Below the pieces are notes generated by a model, which was not told the DNA's origin, ran no database searches, and saw nothing but the letters and a program-made list of their open reading frames with translations. A stretch of DNA of 64,000 bases from Chromobotia macracanthus (Eukaryota > Chordata > Actinopteri > Cypriniformes > Botiidae). The first letter of the stretch is position 1. Each line of letters opens with the position of its first letter. The translations under genes and the position numbers were made by a program. Below, in pieces: positions 41,065 through 52,297 of the stretch. The stretch is from positions 12,610,001 through 12,674,000 of the forward strand of contig JAZGTH010000001.1 in NCBI GenBank assembly GCA_036877525.1, written 5' to 3'.

Positions 41065-41117
41065 CATGCACAAAACACGGACAGAAGAAAGAAGTAGAGG
41101 AACAATTTGGTGGACAT
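41065..41117 (-). CDS. gabrg3: gabrg3 exon 1, start codon and signal peptide
   Basis: Starts with ATG at 41117-41115 in a good vertebrate initiation context (A at -3) and encodes MSTKLFLYFFLLSVFCA: a basic residue, then a hydrophobic Leu/Phe core typical of a secretory signal peptide. It ends with the first two bases of a Cys codon before donor GTAAGT. The 53-base coding part is in phase with exon 2, giving a continuous reading frame. Signal sequences are poorly conserved, so homology alone would not identify this exon; the choice rests on its position 0.8 kb upstream of exon 2, its donor, its phase and its hydrophobicity. The 5' UTR extends upstream to an unknown start site. Confidence 0.85.
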
Positions 41118-41519
41118 GTTTTAGGTGAGATTGACTCCGTGTTGACTGTGGCACAGAGCGGGGGCTGCGCAGAGACTCTGCTGAGGTGGAAAAAGTGACA
41201 GCTGCAGCCTTTTCTTCCAGACTCCAACTATTACCCTTAATTAAAACAGTGGCAAATAGTCTAGCTTATAGTCCAACGGGAACGGGCGAGACCTCTTCAG
41301 GTAGTGTCCGCTGCTTAAAGTTCACTTACAGTGGCGATTAATCGGATCATGTAATAAAACAGCCCCTCCTGCTCCTTGAAGTTGCGCTGCCTTCGATTGC
41401 ACCAACAGATACACATGCATTCTGACGTTCACACAAAGGCAGGGTGCAAACTTCCGAAGTGGACACCTTCAGACCACTGATGTTTCCCAGACAGCTGGGA
41501 ACTTGAAGTCCTCTTCGAG

Positions 41520-41815
41520 AACATCAGATGTTTACGGCGTACGACCGATTCGAGGACAGACATTTAAAGAGCGCCAGGTTAACAGCGTGCCGCGATCGGC
41601 TACGTAATCGATTACGGCGCGACTATTCGAGTTCGAAATGGAAATTGGCGCGTAATTGCTGTAATTACGTGCGAGGGCATCGCGATAATAGAGCACGATT
41701 GAGGGTGAAGAAAATGTTAACAAGCAGCTTGAAAACGAATTCATTATTACGGGACGATTTACGAGGTCAGAAACGGTTTTGCGCCACATACGTTCGGATG
41801 TATCCGCCATCAGTT
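41520..41815. promoter_or_regulatory. CpG-rich block upstream of gabrg3
   Basis: Counting by hand gives roughly thirty CpG in 300 bases, in a genome region otherwise nearly devoid of them. The block lies 0.4-0.7 kb upstream of the gabrg3 ATG. It includes the 14-base palindrome CGTAATCGATTACG (41603-41616) and GTAATTAC (41661-41668). It is consistent with an unmethylated promoter or enhancer element. The open frames on both strands here come from few stop codons in CpG-rich DNA and are not called genes. Confidence 0.65.
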
Positions 41816-43856
41816 TAGTGACAAATATAGTTTCACGCACTTTGCCATTAGCTGGCTTACGGTCAGATGCATGTTCATTAAAGTACTTAATTTTTTAGAT
41901 TCTGATTTGGACACACACACACAATGGCTGCTTCTCATTTAATATATAAACGGACCCCGTAAAGACGGAAATGTGTGTTCACTGTTGTAGCTGTATCAGG
42001 TGCACAGATGCAGTATAATACATGAGAGACAGCGCCGACATTTATCACCACAGGCAGCTCCCAGCCGCCTACGTACTCTGCAAAAACACAGACCCCTTTT
42101 CTTTGGCTGTGCTTATGCATGTTCCGAGATGCTTTTCTCTCAGACTTTCCTCTGGAAAGTTCAATATCTGCGGTACTCATAACAAAACGCCGAAGGCAAA
42201 TCAACGTTTAATTATTTTTAAAGAATCTTTCGTCATGGGGGAACAAATGGTGCTTTCGAGCACATTCCGAAATCATTGCGTCGACCTATTTTGCATTGTT
42301 TCCAAGTTCTTATAAGGATATGGTGTCTCCCTTAAGCAGGATTATAAATCGGGCTCTGGAAATGTATGATAGACTATCCTCTTGTGGTTGATTACAGTAA
42401 TGCAGATTGGAAGGTCCAGACAATACATACATGCTAAAGTGAACACAGAAGAGGAAAAATGTCCAAGAAAAAGCATTAGTGGCCAAACCTTTGCCTGTGT
42501 CTCAAACGTATTCGATGTTAACAGGCTTGCCCAAACTACTTTTATTGCCTTTCAGACATTATTCTGGACAGTATATTGCATCAAATAAATAACATGTATG
42601 ACATAACCAAACCCTCTTTTTATAAGACAATGCACTTTCCACTTAAGAAGTCTCAAGCAATGTGGCTTTTTGCCAATAATATGCAAACATTTGGGTATCT
42701 CTCAAAGACATGTTCAAAAAATTGTGACAGCATCTCATCTCTACACTAGCGGAATTCCGGTCCGGCATCAGGAATAGGATTCCCAGCTCTCAGTCTGCCA
42801 CTCAGGGGATTAAAGGTTTAAGGTCCATTGGCATGCTGTGCATTATTGTGTAAGGGATGAGTTAAGTATATTGGAGTGGCTTACACTTGCTTTACATGTA
42901 TTAAACTGAAGTAAAGTATTTCAGCAACAAAAGCATGAGATGTCAAATAAATGCCAGAGTGACTCAGACATAGATAAACAAAGTAACAGCTGTTTATGAA
43001 GCTTACGTTGCACATTATCTACCGTGCAAAGAACAGCAACATGTAAGATTCACATAATTCACAAAAATTAATTTTTTATATGCTTTGTATGTCATACGAG
43101 ACTAGCAGTTAGCTTCCTTGCAGTAGGAACTTCCTGTTCTAAGACTGCGTATTGTATAGCATGATATATCATTACACAGTGAATGCAGCATGAACAGTCT
43201 CTGGTAATCTGCTAGTTTGCATCGCATACAATGTATACAATAGTCATTTGGTTGTACTGGTGCTAGTTTAAATTGGTACCATATACAAGAGTACCGTTGG
43301 AAGCAACAACTTAAGTGGAGCTAAATCCTACACAAACAGATGCGGGCCAGATGTTTCCAGCACACAGGACCAGAGGAAGGATTCAGTATCGTCCCTGCTC
43401 CAGGAACTCTGGTCTTGATGTGTGCCTGCGCTTACTTGCATGCGTATTTGGAATAATCCCAGAAGTAATCTGCAGAATCCTTCCTCCAGTTACAGTGGCT
43501 TCCGCAGCAAATGTTCCATTAGGAAAATATCATGCTAAGCTTCATGCACACAATCTTGTTGACATGAGCCTGTGAAGAGCATCCATGAACCCAATAAACA
43601 GAAAAACCTTACAATCTCATGCCACGCGGCCCAGAGTTAACCAACGCAAATAAGATGCATGCTACTTGTGAAACAGTATGGGATTGTTCTGATGAGGCAA
43701 TTTAAGGATGTATAGTCCTTTAGTAATTTCCTGCTAGGCTTCCACTGTCATTAGCAGGTAAATTTGTTAACTGAAAAAATGTTGAGAGCAAACCAAACAG
43801 TAATGTCTGTAGAGCAGAGCAAACAGAACGTAGGCAGGAAACATATCAGGCATGAA

Positions 43857-43862
43857 TTTATT
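43857..43862 (-). terminator. gabra5: Candidate polyadenylation signal for gabra5
   Basis: AATAAA on the minus strand about 1.76 kb after the stop codon. An ATTAAA at 45559-45564, about 60 bases after the stop, is an alternative. The choice cannot be made from sequence alone. Confidence 0.3.
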
Positions 43863-45622
43863 GCTTCAGACATGTATGCTTTGAGGAACAGCTGTACATT
43901 TCTGGAACCATCCATTGTTGTGGCACATTAGTAACTCATTCAGTTTTGATTTCTCTCTCTTATAGGCCTGAGTACTGTACAGATGAGCTGGGCTTAATGG
44001 CTGCTGTACGCTGCCCCCTAAATGACCTACACAGGATCCACAGGGTCACTTAGATCTTTGTGCCATCTCACTTTCATGTAACAAGTTCAGAATAGAATAA
44101 TTGCAGGATAATAACCAAGTCTTTCTTAGTTGCTCTTTTGGACTAACAAGGTCATCGTTCTTCCCTCCATTTTTGTCCTGAAATAAGTAGCCATGCATTT
44201 CAGTGGAAGGCTGGAGCTGGTATGTTAGTGTGACATTTCGCTTTCAACAAACTTCATTTCCACATGCTTGACAACTGCAGCTTCCATCTCTGAAACATCA
44301 TCTTGAATCAGTTAAATCAGCCTATTTCTTTCTCATACTCCGTTTTCTATCCATTTTTAGAATCTGCTCTGAACAACAATGCATCTCCGCCATGTGTTCT
44401 ATGGTAAGTGTATCTTTCTTTTTTCCAGACTGTTTTACTTGATAATTTCCACTTAGATTAGTCTACATGAATAAAGAATGCATAAAGAAAAGGTCGCTAT
44501 TTCTACTAGGTGTCAACATTTAAAGTGTTTCCCAGCTCTTTCCAACCTGATCTAGGAAATCAAAACTCACTTGTCAATTTACAGCACAGAGAAAAGCAAG
44601 AAAATGATTGTTGCCTAAACAGCATAAAAAGCTACGTTACAGTAGAAAACTGTTAACTGTAAAGAAATGCCATATTCTGTCAAAGCCTACAATATTTCAC
44701 AATACAAATCTGCATTTTTACCACTAGCGAGCTAGCTCGCGTTCATGTTGATTTGGCTGCACATTGGAATAGCGTAGCAGAACCTTAGTTTTAGCTCTTC
44801 CTTACTAACATTAAGCTGTGTCTACATTAAAGCAAAGCGTACAACAAGCTATGTACAAAATATCTGAAAGTCTTAGCTGCAACCCGACCTTGTTCGCTTT
44901 GCAGAATATTTAAGAGTAAAGTGTGAAAAGCTGCCTTTAGGGTGCACAATGCTATTAGCTAGTTCAAAAAAGCATAGAAAAATGACAACAGTAGAATCGA
45001 ACTTTTAAAGAAGTAATTGCGAGACATTCCAGAGCACTTGTATGAAGTAATTCCTTCTGAAGGAAACATATTTAGCATGGCTATTTGTCTGCTCTATGCC
45101 ACCTTAATGCTAAAGCTACTAAACGTAAAGAACAGAAGTCCATTCATACAAAGCGAAAGTTTCATTACAGTATAAGCAATAAGAAAACCGTGTTTTTTGC
45201 ATAGCATTTGGCCTTGCTGTACTTTGTATGAATCGGTTTTGATTCTATGATAAATGTTGATGCCAAATGCATTATTTTTGCTAACATCCTTGAAACTCGA
45301 ATGAATGAAACTGTAGCTTGTGTGGAGCTCATTTCCTTGTAAGATGAATGCAATTACCAATGAAATCCTAGTACAGGAGAATATAAAGTAGAAAGTCAAG
45401 GCAAATATGGCAATATTATTCCCATAGAGCTTCGAATCTATCATGCAATTTAGAATATCAGAAGGGAAATACAACAGGAACACTCCCCTATAGATCAGCG
45501 AAGTGAGATGTGCAGTAAATAAGTGCTTGGCATCGTTTCTTGCAGGGTCAGTTTGTCATTTAATACTTTTGTGGGGAAGAAAAAGAGGATGCAAAGAGAT
45601 GGCTTTGATGGGCTCAACCACT

Positions 45623-45925
45623 TTATGTGGGCGAAACAACTCCTTTAATTACCGGTTCCCTGTTGAGGTATGTAGCCCAGTAGACCAAGTTGAAAGTCCC
45701 AAAGAGAACAGGGAACACAATCCGGGACATCTTGTCAATTTTGCTGACGCTGTTGTACGTCTTTTTGGGGTCCATTGGTGGCTTGCTCTCGGCGCTCTTC
45801 AGCTGAACAGTGGTGCTGTTGGAGATGGTGGAGATAGCTGCGTCCTTCGTGATGTTGGGGGTGAAGTTGACTCCGGATGAGCAGGTATTGTTTGGCTTTT
45901 TGGAGAGCGCTAAAGGGTCTTTTTT
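45623..45925 (-). CDS. gabra5: gabra5 last coding exon, M3-M4 loop, M4 and C-terminus
   Basis: Acceptor CTCAACCACAG, then KKDPLALSKKPNNTCSS and on to the stop TAA at 45625-45623 (303 bases with stop). The first part is the variable intracellular loop, rich in Ser, Thr, Lys and Pro. It is followed by KKTYNSVSKIDKMSRIVFPV, the pre-M4 and M4 helix, through FNLVYWATYLNREPVIKG to VVSPT. The ending NREPVIKG..SP and the KIDKMSR motif fit alpha5 better than alpha1, 2 or 3 (from memory of mammalian alphas). The loop part shares little with mammalian alpha5, as expected for this fast-evolving region that binds scaffolds and trafficking partners in other alphas. Confidence 0.95.
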   Translation of the reverse strand, partial: KKDPLALSKKPNNTCSSGVNFTPNITKDAAISTISNSTTVQLKSAESKPPMDPKKTYNSVSKIDKMSRIVFPVLFGTFNLVYWATYLNREPVIKGVVSPT

Positions 45926-47864
45926 CTGTGGTTGAGAAAGGTGAGAAAACAATATTGTTACAGACAGGTTACAGTCTTTAAATGATACATTGTGTGAATG
46001 AATTTGCTAACAAATGGCTCTGAGAAAGCCCAGATAGTGAACCAGGCTGAAGGTTGTAACCTTTAAATTAAAGGTGAAATACAGTCAAGTGTTAACAGAG
46101 ATCTGGCACTGAACGTTAAACAAAGACCTCTGCAGGTCGCGGAGAAAAGATTAATGAATGAAAAGACAGTATAATAGAGCAGTTCAAAGGGCCTGTCAAC
46201 AGAGCTGATTGAACTTGATGCACTGAAATTGAGCCAAGAGTATGGGCGAGTGACTAAGAGACATCTTTACAATACACTTTCACAATTACAAGGCTGTTTC
46301 TACACCAGTGGAACAATACCTTTAGTTAGACCAAAAAGGACAAATAGTCACCAAGGATTTTTCAGTATAATACTGTACATTCTCTTTGATCTAAAGTCAG
46401 TGCTTTAAAGTGTAGTTGTAGATTGTGTGTGTTTGTGTGTGCCATAGGGTGGGCAGAGGTGGGGTGGAGGACAAAAGGTTTTGAGTTACATAGATGTATT
46501 GATCGTGCTGTACTTCTAGTCCATTCATTCTACTTTATCTTTACTTTACTGTGGAGCGTGAGCACTGCATAACCTTAAAAAAAGAGCCTTTGCAAGGATT
46601 TAACTGCCACAACTCTCCAGCAGCATGAGAAATGAAACCTCCATACAGATAATGAACAGTCTGTTGTGTTTTGACCATCACTTCCTGCCCTTGCCTACAG
46701 AAGGACTCCTCAGCAGGGGTTCAGGGTTGTTGTGAAAGGCTCTTCTGCAGGAGAGGAGGTGTATGTTGGTGTTGGATAAAAAAAAGTGAGGGTGACATTT
46801 AAGGAAGCTGTGCTGGAGGTCCAGATCTGACCTTCAGAGGTCCAACTGTAGAGTTTTGACTAACACACACTTGGATTCTGTTTGTCCACTTTGAATGAAA
46901 AATCACCACCTGGCTGGAAAGGGATCTTGCATTAGGAGCTGTGGAAAATCTGGCATTTACATGAACATAAAACAAGTAGGTCTTGGAAATTTTAATGAAG
47001 CAATTGGTCTGAGGGGAATTCTGGGTAAAGGCTAAATATTCATCTTGTAGAATTTCAAAATGTGACATCCATCCATTGGCGTCTATATAGCCTTGACATT
47101 TGAGTATCACGATCTTAAATGTGACGATTGAGCACACTCAAATCTGTCTCAGAATAAATATTTGGTAAAGTGTATTACATAACTGTTATGAGGCAAGTAA
47201 GGTACAGTATTGCAACCTTTACGTCAAACGCAACCATTGTCATGTTATGCAACTGCAATGCTTAGCAAATGCTGTTTCTAAGCATTTCTGAGAGCCATGC
47301 ATCACATATGTAAAAGATCCATTGTGCTTTTTTCCTAATATTTTTGATTTCCTCTAAGGTAAATGTTATGAGACATGCAACAAGCGTATTATTTAGTAGA
47401 CGGTTTGAATGTCTACTTGGGGACAGTTGTGGCCTAATGGTTAGAGAGTACCCAAAGGTCACAGGTTCTATTCCCAATGCCAGCAGGAAATGACTGAGGT
47501 GCCCTTGAGCAAGGTGTCTTTCCCCCCAATTGTTCTCCGGGGGCTGCAGTGATAGCTGCCCACTGCTTCATGTGTGTGTTCACAGCTTGCAGTGTGTGCT
47601 TTCACTACTCACTGAATGGGTTAAATGCAAAGGTCACATTTCAAGTATGGGTTACTGTACTTGACAAATACGTCACTTTCATTTTAACTTGAACTTCGCA
47701 ACTCACTAAAATCAGAGAGGGTCAAAGTATTGTTCTTACAGTCTTATATAAACCATGTATTATGTTACAAGTCCTAAGGAGTTGCTGAAGTCTATTTTTA
47801 CTTGCATTTGGCATTCTGTGAATGTTAATTCTGGCCCCTAACTTCTGCACACAAACTCACTCAC
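45926..47864 (-). other. gabra5: gabra5 intron between the M2-M3 exon and the last exon
   Basis: 1.9 kb intron, donor CCAAAA|GTGAGT and acceptor ACCACAG. It contains a V-SINE-like retroposon at 47420-47692; nothing else was recognised. Confidence 0.9.
47420..47692 (+). repeat. tRNA-derived V-SINE-like retroposon
   Basis: Begins with a tRNA-like head: A-box region GTGGCCTAATGGTTAGAGAG, B box AGGTTCTATTCCC. Next comes the conserved body GGTGCCCTTGAGCAAGGTGT, CTGCCCACTGCTTCATGTGT, GGGTTAAATGCAAAGGTCAC, and a tail GTACTTGACAAATACGTCAC. This is a widespread teleost SINE type. It is inserted antisense to gabra5. Confidence 0.75.
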
Positions 47865-48076
47865 TTTTGGCTGCTGGGCCTCCAGAGCTTTCTTTCCATC
47901 CCATGCCCAGCTGCGCTTGGTAAAGTAGTTGACTGTAGCAAACTCTATGAGTGCTGAGAACACAAAGGCATAGCAAACAGCAATGAACCAATCCATGGCA
48001 GTGGCATATGCCACTTTGGGGAGAGAGTTACGGGCACTGATGCTTAGGGTGGTCATGGTCAACACTGTGGTCACAC
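47865..48076 (-). CDS. gabra5: gabra5 exon encoding M2, M3 and start of intracellular loop
   Basis: A 212-base exon with acceptor TTCTTATAAG and donor CCAAAA|GTGAGT. It reads GVTTVLTMTTLSISARNSLP (the pore-lining M2 and M2-M3 linker), KVAYATAMDWFIAVCYAFVF then SALIEFATVNYF (M3), then TKRSWAWDGKKALEAQQPK. It is nearly identical to mammalian alpha5 up to ALEA, including the TKR.WAWDGKKALEA segment characteristic of alpha subunits; Ser replaces the usual Gly before WAWD. M2 lines the chloride pore, and the TTVLTMTTLS segment carries the threonines of the gate region. The acceptor polypyrimidine tract merges with a (CT)n microsatellite. Confidence 0.97.
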
Positions 48077-48081
48077 CTTAT

Positions 48082-48118
48082 AAGAAAGAGACAGAGAGAG
48101 AGAGAGAGAGAAAGAGAG
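48082..48118. repeat. (GA)n microsatellite serving as acceptor pyrimidine tract
   Basis: The plus strand reads AAGAAAGAGACAG then (AG)n. On the gene strand this is (CT)n leading directly into the TTCTTATAAG acceptor of the M2-M3 exon. Confidence 0.9.
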
Positions 48119-48578
48119 GATTAAACATAGATTATTAATATAGAACAATATAAAATATTCCTCCATCTCATCCACACAACAGTTCTCCAAATAATGTCGC
48201 TGAATTTGAGCAACAGTTGAACTGGAAAATATAAAGGCAAATAATCAATAATCAAATTATCACAGTAATTAATACAAAAACTTTTAAGTAGGAGCAGAGT
48301 GCATTTGTGAGTGCATCTACCAGCAAGTCTGGAACGTTTTTCTCTTTCATCAAATATAAAGATGTAATTATTTTAATATTCAAAACACTATGCATAAATA
48401 AAATATTGATTCATAAATCATAAACTGATCTTTACAAACCAAAACAAACCAAACCAGCTAGGAACACAGCTGGTTGTCTCCATTTTCCAAAAATGCTCTC
48501 TATACTATCAAAAAACAAAATACAAAGAGTGGCAACAAATGGCCAAATAAGATCTAAAAAAAACTACAAATCTTTCTG

Positions 48579-48930
48579 AAAGGGACACTTCACCCAAATG
48601 AATTCTGTCACCTTTTCTGAATATGCGCATATTTAAATGTCCTGTGTTGCGACTGGTTCAGACATCAGACCTAGTGTGACATTTTTGTGCTTTCCACACA
48701 CAAACTCTTAATCTTATGACTTCACATAACTTGCAATATAGCACAAATGAACTGTATGGTATGGGTAGTCTTTTAGTGGTTAACACTGGTTACCACTCAC
48801 TTTCATTATATAAAAACGTGAAGCAAGAACTTCCTGTTAAAATTCTCTTTTTGTGATCCATAGAAGAAAAAAATCATGCAGGTTTGGACAGACAGGACAG
48901 AATTTTCATTTTGGGGTGAACTATCCTTTA
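48579..48930. repeat. GTTCACCC-family inverted-end element (about 350 bp)
   Basis: The left end AAAGGGACACTTCACCCAAA is mirrored by the right end TTTGGGGTGAACTATCCTTT. Just inside the right end is AGAATTTTCATT, and GATCCATAGAAGAAAAAAAT-like text occurs at 48857-48875. This is a very common cyprinid-type repeat. Confidence 0.75.
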
Positions 48931-49668
48931 GTATCTCAAATGGCTTCAGAGTATCAGTGTTATTATTAATCCTTCGTGCAGAGCATCAAAAGACCAAGTC
49001 CTTGGGAATTGTCTAAAAGAGCGGAGGTGTGCTGTCCCTGTCAGAGACAGAGATCTTCAGATAGCCCCAGGCAGAGAAGGACATAGATTCTTTTGGACAT
49101 AAATAGGCATGATACTACAGTCCCTCAGGCACAGGGCTCTGGGATCTCTGAGCCTCAGGCTATGCAAATTAAACATCTTTACCTGTGCAATATCAGCAAG
49201 TGAATCTTTGAGTCTCTTTTCATGTATTTTTTTGTGCATATGTATGTATAATGTGTGTGTGCATGTATAGAAGCTGTTTGTTTTGATGTATCCTTTGTAG
49301 CCCAGTCATGGAGACAGACTTGTTTGCGTGGGCACATATTCATTGTGGACTGTCTGTTCATTTTGCTGATTATTGCCAAGACACAATGCAAGGCAATGCA
49401 AGCCCTTTAGAGCTGAATGAGAACCTTGCTGTGATTCACAAAAACAGTCATTTGAGTGGATTAGCTTTTCATTCCCCCTGATTGCATCAGTCAATTCTGA
49501 TTTTCATTTTGATGAGAATTATCGATGTATTAAGCAAAACATAAATTAATGGGCAAAAGAAATGACTGTAAGTTCATGCTACAGTAGGTGTGGATGTAGC
49601 GTGTGTAGTTTCTAAAAGATGCTCAGCATATAGTCAGGCTGCCTTAGGGAGTAAATATCTGATGCTAT

Positions 49669-49930
49669 TAATAGGGAGTTTCAGAGAGGCTAGCAATAGC
49701 AAGCTAGCTTTGAAAGCATTAGATCCCCCATCCCTTCAGAGCTATCTCCAAAGCCATGCCTCCTCCAACAGCCAGTGGAGGTATGCAAATACATAGGTTG
49801 ACATCCTATCATTGTATTCGGGCCGAATGTAATGATTGGACAAACATTTTATGCCCAATTTTATGTGTAAAAGATATATAAATGCATTTAGACCACTTTA
49901 TTTCTGGAAAAGATCACCTACCCTTCTTTT
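49669..49930 (-). repeat. GGTAGGT-family dispersed repeat, copy C
   Basis: Reverse-oriented copy: AGCAATAGCAAGCTAGCTTT, CTCCAAAGCCATGCCTCCTC and a right end TGGAAAAGATCACCTACCCT match copies A and B in reverse complement. Confidence 0.7.
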
Positions 49931-49979
49931 AAGCAGATGATAACTTATGATTTTTTTTTTGGTTGAAGGAAGCACTCAC

Positions 49980-50132
49980 CAAAGACAGTCCGGGCAGGGA
50001 CAGATTCCCGGTTCAGCCAAAAAGAGACTTGAGACAGGATGACAGTCATGAAACAGGGCATGTAGGTCTGAATCACAAAGTAACCAATCTTTCTCTTCAG
50101 GTAGAAATGGGCCATCATCACTGTGTATTGAC
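49980..50132 (-). CDS. gabra5: gabra5 exon encoding end of loop C and M1
   Basis: A 153-base exon, the canonical length for this position in alpha genes, with acceptor TCCTCTGCAG and donor TTTG|GTGAGT. It reads (G)QYTVMMAHFYLKRKIGYFVI, then QTYMPCFMTVILSQVSFWL (M1), then NRESVPARTVFG leading into M2. The Tyr of QY is the loop C aromatic needed for ligand sites, and VPARTVF is the M1-M2 linker that sets anion selectivity. Relative to mammalian alpha5 it has Met and Phe in TYMPCFMT where TYLPCIMT is usual, and Gln where the STGEY motif has Glu. Confidence 0.97.
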
Positions 50133-50296
50133 CTGCAGAGGACAGTGAAACAGGAGGACAAAAAAGGGATTGGAAACATTGATTGAAAGATAAGAGGGAA
50201 TGCTGAAGAAGCAAAGAGACTATGAAAAGGAGGGAGTGTGATTAAACTCTTGGGGATAAGTGCAAACCAGCTGAGAGGTTTAAAGAGAAAATGAGA

Positions 50297-50303
50297 AAGA
50301 GAC

Positions 50304-50366
<63 letters not shown>
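50297..50366. repeat. (GA)n microsatellite
   Basis: About 70 bases of GA repeat with a few interruptions. On the gene strand it is a CU tract 165 bases upstream of the M1-exon acceptor. Confidence 0.93.
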
Positions 50367-50368
<2 letters not shown>

Positions 50369-51082
50369 TAGGAAACATTGCAAAGGAAATATAGAGACAC
50401 AATACTATACAACTAATAAAACAAATGTAAAGTGATTATAAAAGTGTTTTGTCTTTTTGTCTTAAACTGGTTCACACTGGCTGCGACCAACAGTAACGTC
50501 ACACATTCTAAAGACGACTGTTGGGTTTAGAATTCTGGGAAATATAACTTAATTTTTACACCTCCTTAACAAATGCCAAACAATCACTGGAATTTGGGAT
50601 TTATTGGTGTTTTTTGCACTATGAGGTCCTGGCTGGTGGTCTCATTAGCACCAAATAGTGGACAGTTACTATAATGTCTAGCCAACAAAAAAAAAATGTA
50701 CACAAAAAATAATAGATGTCTTACATAGTCTATTGCTCATGCAATAAATGAAGCTTAAAATGTACATCACCAGTATGTAATACAGCAAATCTATATAGAA
50801 GATCAACAGTTAATAGTGTGCTCAAGAGCTGTCACGTGTCTCACACTGTGCGCTAGAATGTGAAGTAAATCATTAACTGGAACAGAAAATAGAATACAGA
50901 GTGAAAAAACATCATATATCCTGTTAACCAAGCGAAGATTGAATTTGAAGCTTTTTTAAAAAATCCTTTCGAGCCACACAGTCTGATAAACTATAGAAAA
51001 TCCACTGATGACTGCTGCTTTCTCCTGGCAAAATCGGATTTTTGTGTCCCACTAATCCCTTGTCACAATCTGCATCCTGCAG

Positions 51083-51121
51083 GCTTCTCTCTCTCTCGCT
51101 CGTCTCTCTCTCTCTCACTCT
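51083..51121. repeat. (CT)n microsatellite, imperfect
   Basis: TCTCTCTCTCGCTCGTCTCT and a further TC run, interrupted by two CG dinucleotides. Confidence 0.85.
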
Positions 51122-52297
51122 TTCAATACTTTTATCCATTCTGTCGGGCCAGGCCATCCTTGTTCAGGATATATTCTTTCTCAGCTCATATGGAGAGCGC
51201 GAGCAAACAAAAAAACAGTAAAAAACGTTAGAAAGGAGAAAGCAAGCAAAATCTAGCCAGGATCAAAGAGGAAGGCTCTAGTGGATCAAATGAAGAGAAC
51301 AAAAAGCTGTTGAGCACAGGCGCTCGAGGAAAAGTTTGAACGCTGTGCTTCGTGAAGGCCCCGGGGGACAAGGATGTCCTTGTCAAGAGGGGCTCATCAC
51401 ATCCCCCGTTTCCTGCTTGCCCCTTTATTCCAATGACCGGCAGGAGAGCAGGACTGGCAGTGGCCCATTTTAGAAATTCTGCCTTGGATGTGCCCTGCGG
51501 GGTGAGACTCTATTGAGAACTTCAAACATGCGACTCTGGTGGATTTTACTGCTAAGCTTTTGGAGTGTTTATGGAGAGCTACCATTTATAGCAGAAAACA
51601 ATGCTGCCATGTTGGTCAATTGGTGAGTGTTCTACTTTTCTATACTTAACCCACAAATCCCGTAGCATTCCTCCAGGTATTGAAAGTTGACAGAAGCAGA
51701 TGAGAACCCGAGAGGCCAGCCTCTACATCAATACGAAACTGTTGGGAAGCGCAGGTGCTATTTTCTGGATGAGAGTTCTTATTAATAAAAGGTGACAGGT
51801 TATCTGGGCTTCTTTACAGTGTAGGTGAAGTGATTGAATGTTGACATTTCCACAGCAGATAATTTCACCCCTGTTTGTCAGAATGTGATCTTTCTTTTTT
51901 CCTTGTTCTCCTTCTGCTGGGTTTTTTTTTAAGTTCAGCTAATGAGCTCACGTTCACGATGTGAAGTCCTGGCGGATCTATTTCTGACACTGTAAAGAGG
52001 TTTGCACCTCTGATTAGCAGCCTTAATGAACAGACGACCTTTGTCCTGCATGTCAAGCTGGCAAAACAGGTATGAGAGGGAAACACAAGTCAGAAGGTTC
52101 TCCTCAGAAAGAAAAGCCATGGCCTCTGAGTCTCTGTCTAAAAGTACTCCTGTGCACCTGATGAGCGAGCCAGCCAACTTTGATGTGCTTTGTGAAGAGT
52201 ACAGACAAAATCAATCCCAGAATTTCAGGGAGAAAGAAAGATGGCTCAGCCGAGTTTAAAAGGTGCTGTGGTCAACACTGTTGATGGTATTTGTCTA

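Larger units (their letters stand above)
41118..45622 (-). other. gabra5 3' UTR and gabra5-gabrg3 intergenic region
   Basis: About 4.5 kb between the gabra5 stop codon and the gabrg3 start codon. It should hold the gabra5 3' UTR (high-coordinate side) and the gabrg3 promoter (low-coordinate side, including the CpG-rich block). No TATA box was convincingly identified. Between 42300 and 44400 I see no gene or clear repeat. A 129-codon open frame at 45094-45483 on the minus strand is probably chance in the UTR. Confidence 0.75.
48077..49979 (-). other. gabra5: gabra5 intron between the M1 exon and the M2-M3 exon
   Basis: 1.9 kb intron, donor TTTG|GTGAGT and acceptor TTATAAG. It includes the (CT)n tract (48082-48118), a GTTCACCC-family element (48579-48930) and a GGTAGGT-family copy (49669-49930) ending only 50 bases from the upstream exon. 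Confidence 0.9.

Noticed and set aside
41528..41840. Open frames of about 100 codons on both strands
   Set aside because: They lie in the CpG-rich block, where stop codons are rare; the Arg-rich proteins resemble no family, and overlapping frames on both strands point to composition.
45094..45483. 129-codon open frame just after the gabra5 stop codon
   Set aside because: Same strand as gabra5 and probably inside its 3' UTR; no recognisable motif and no promoter or initiation context.
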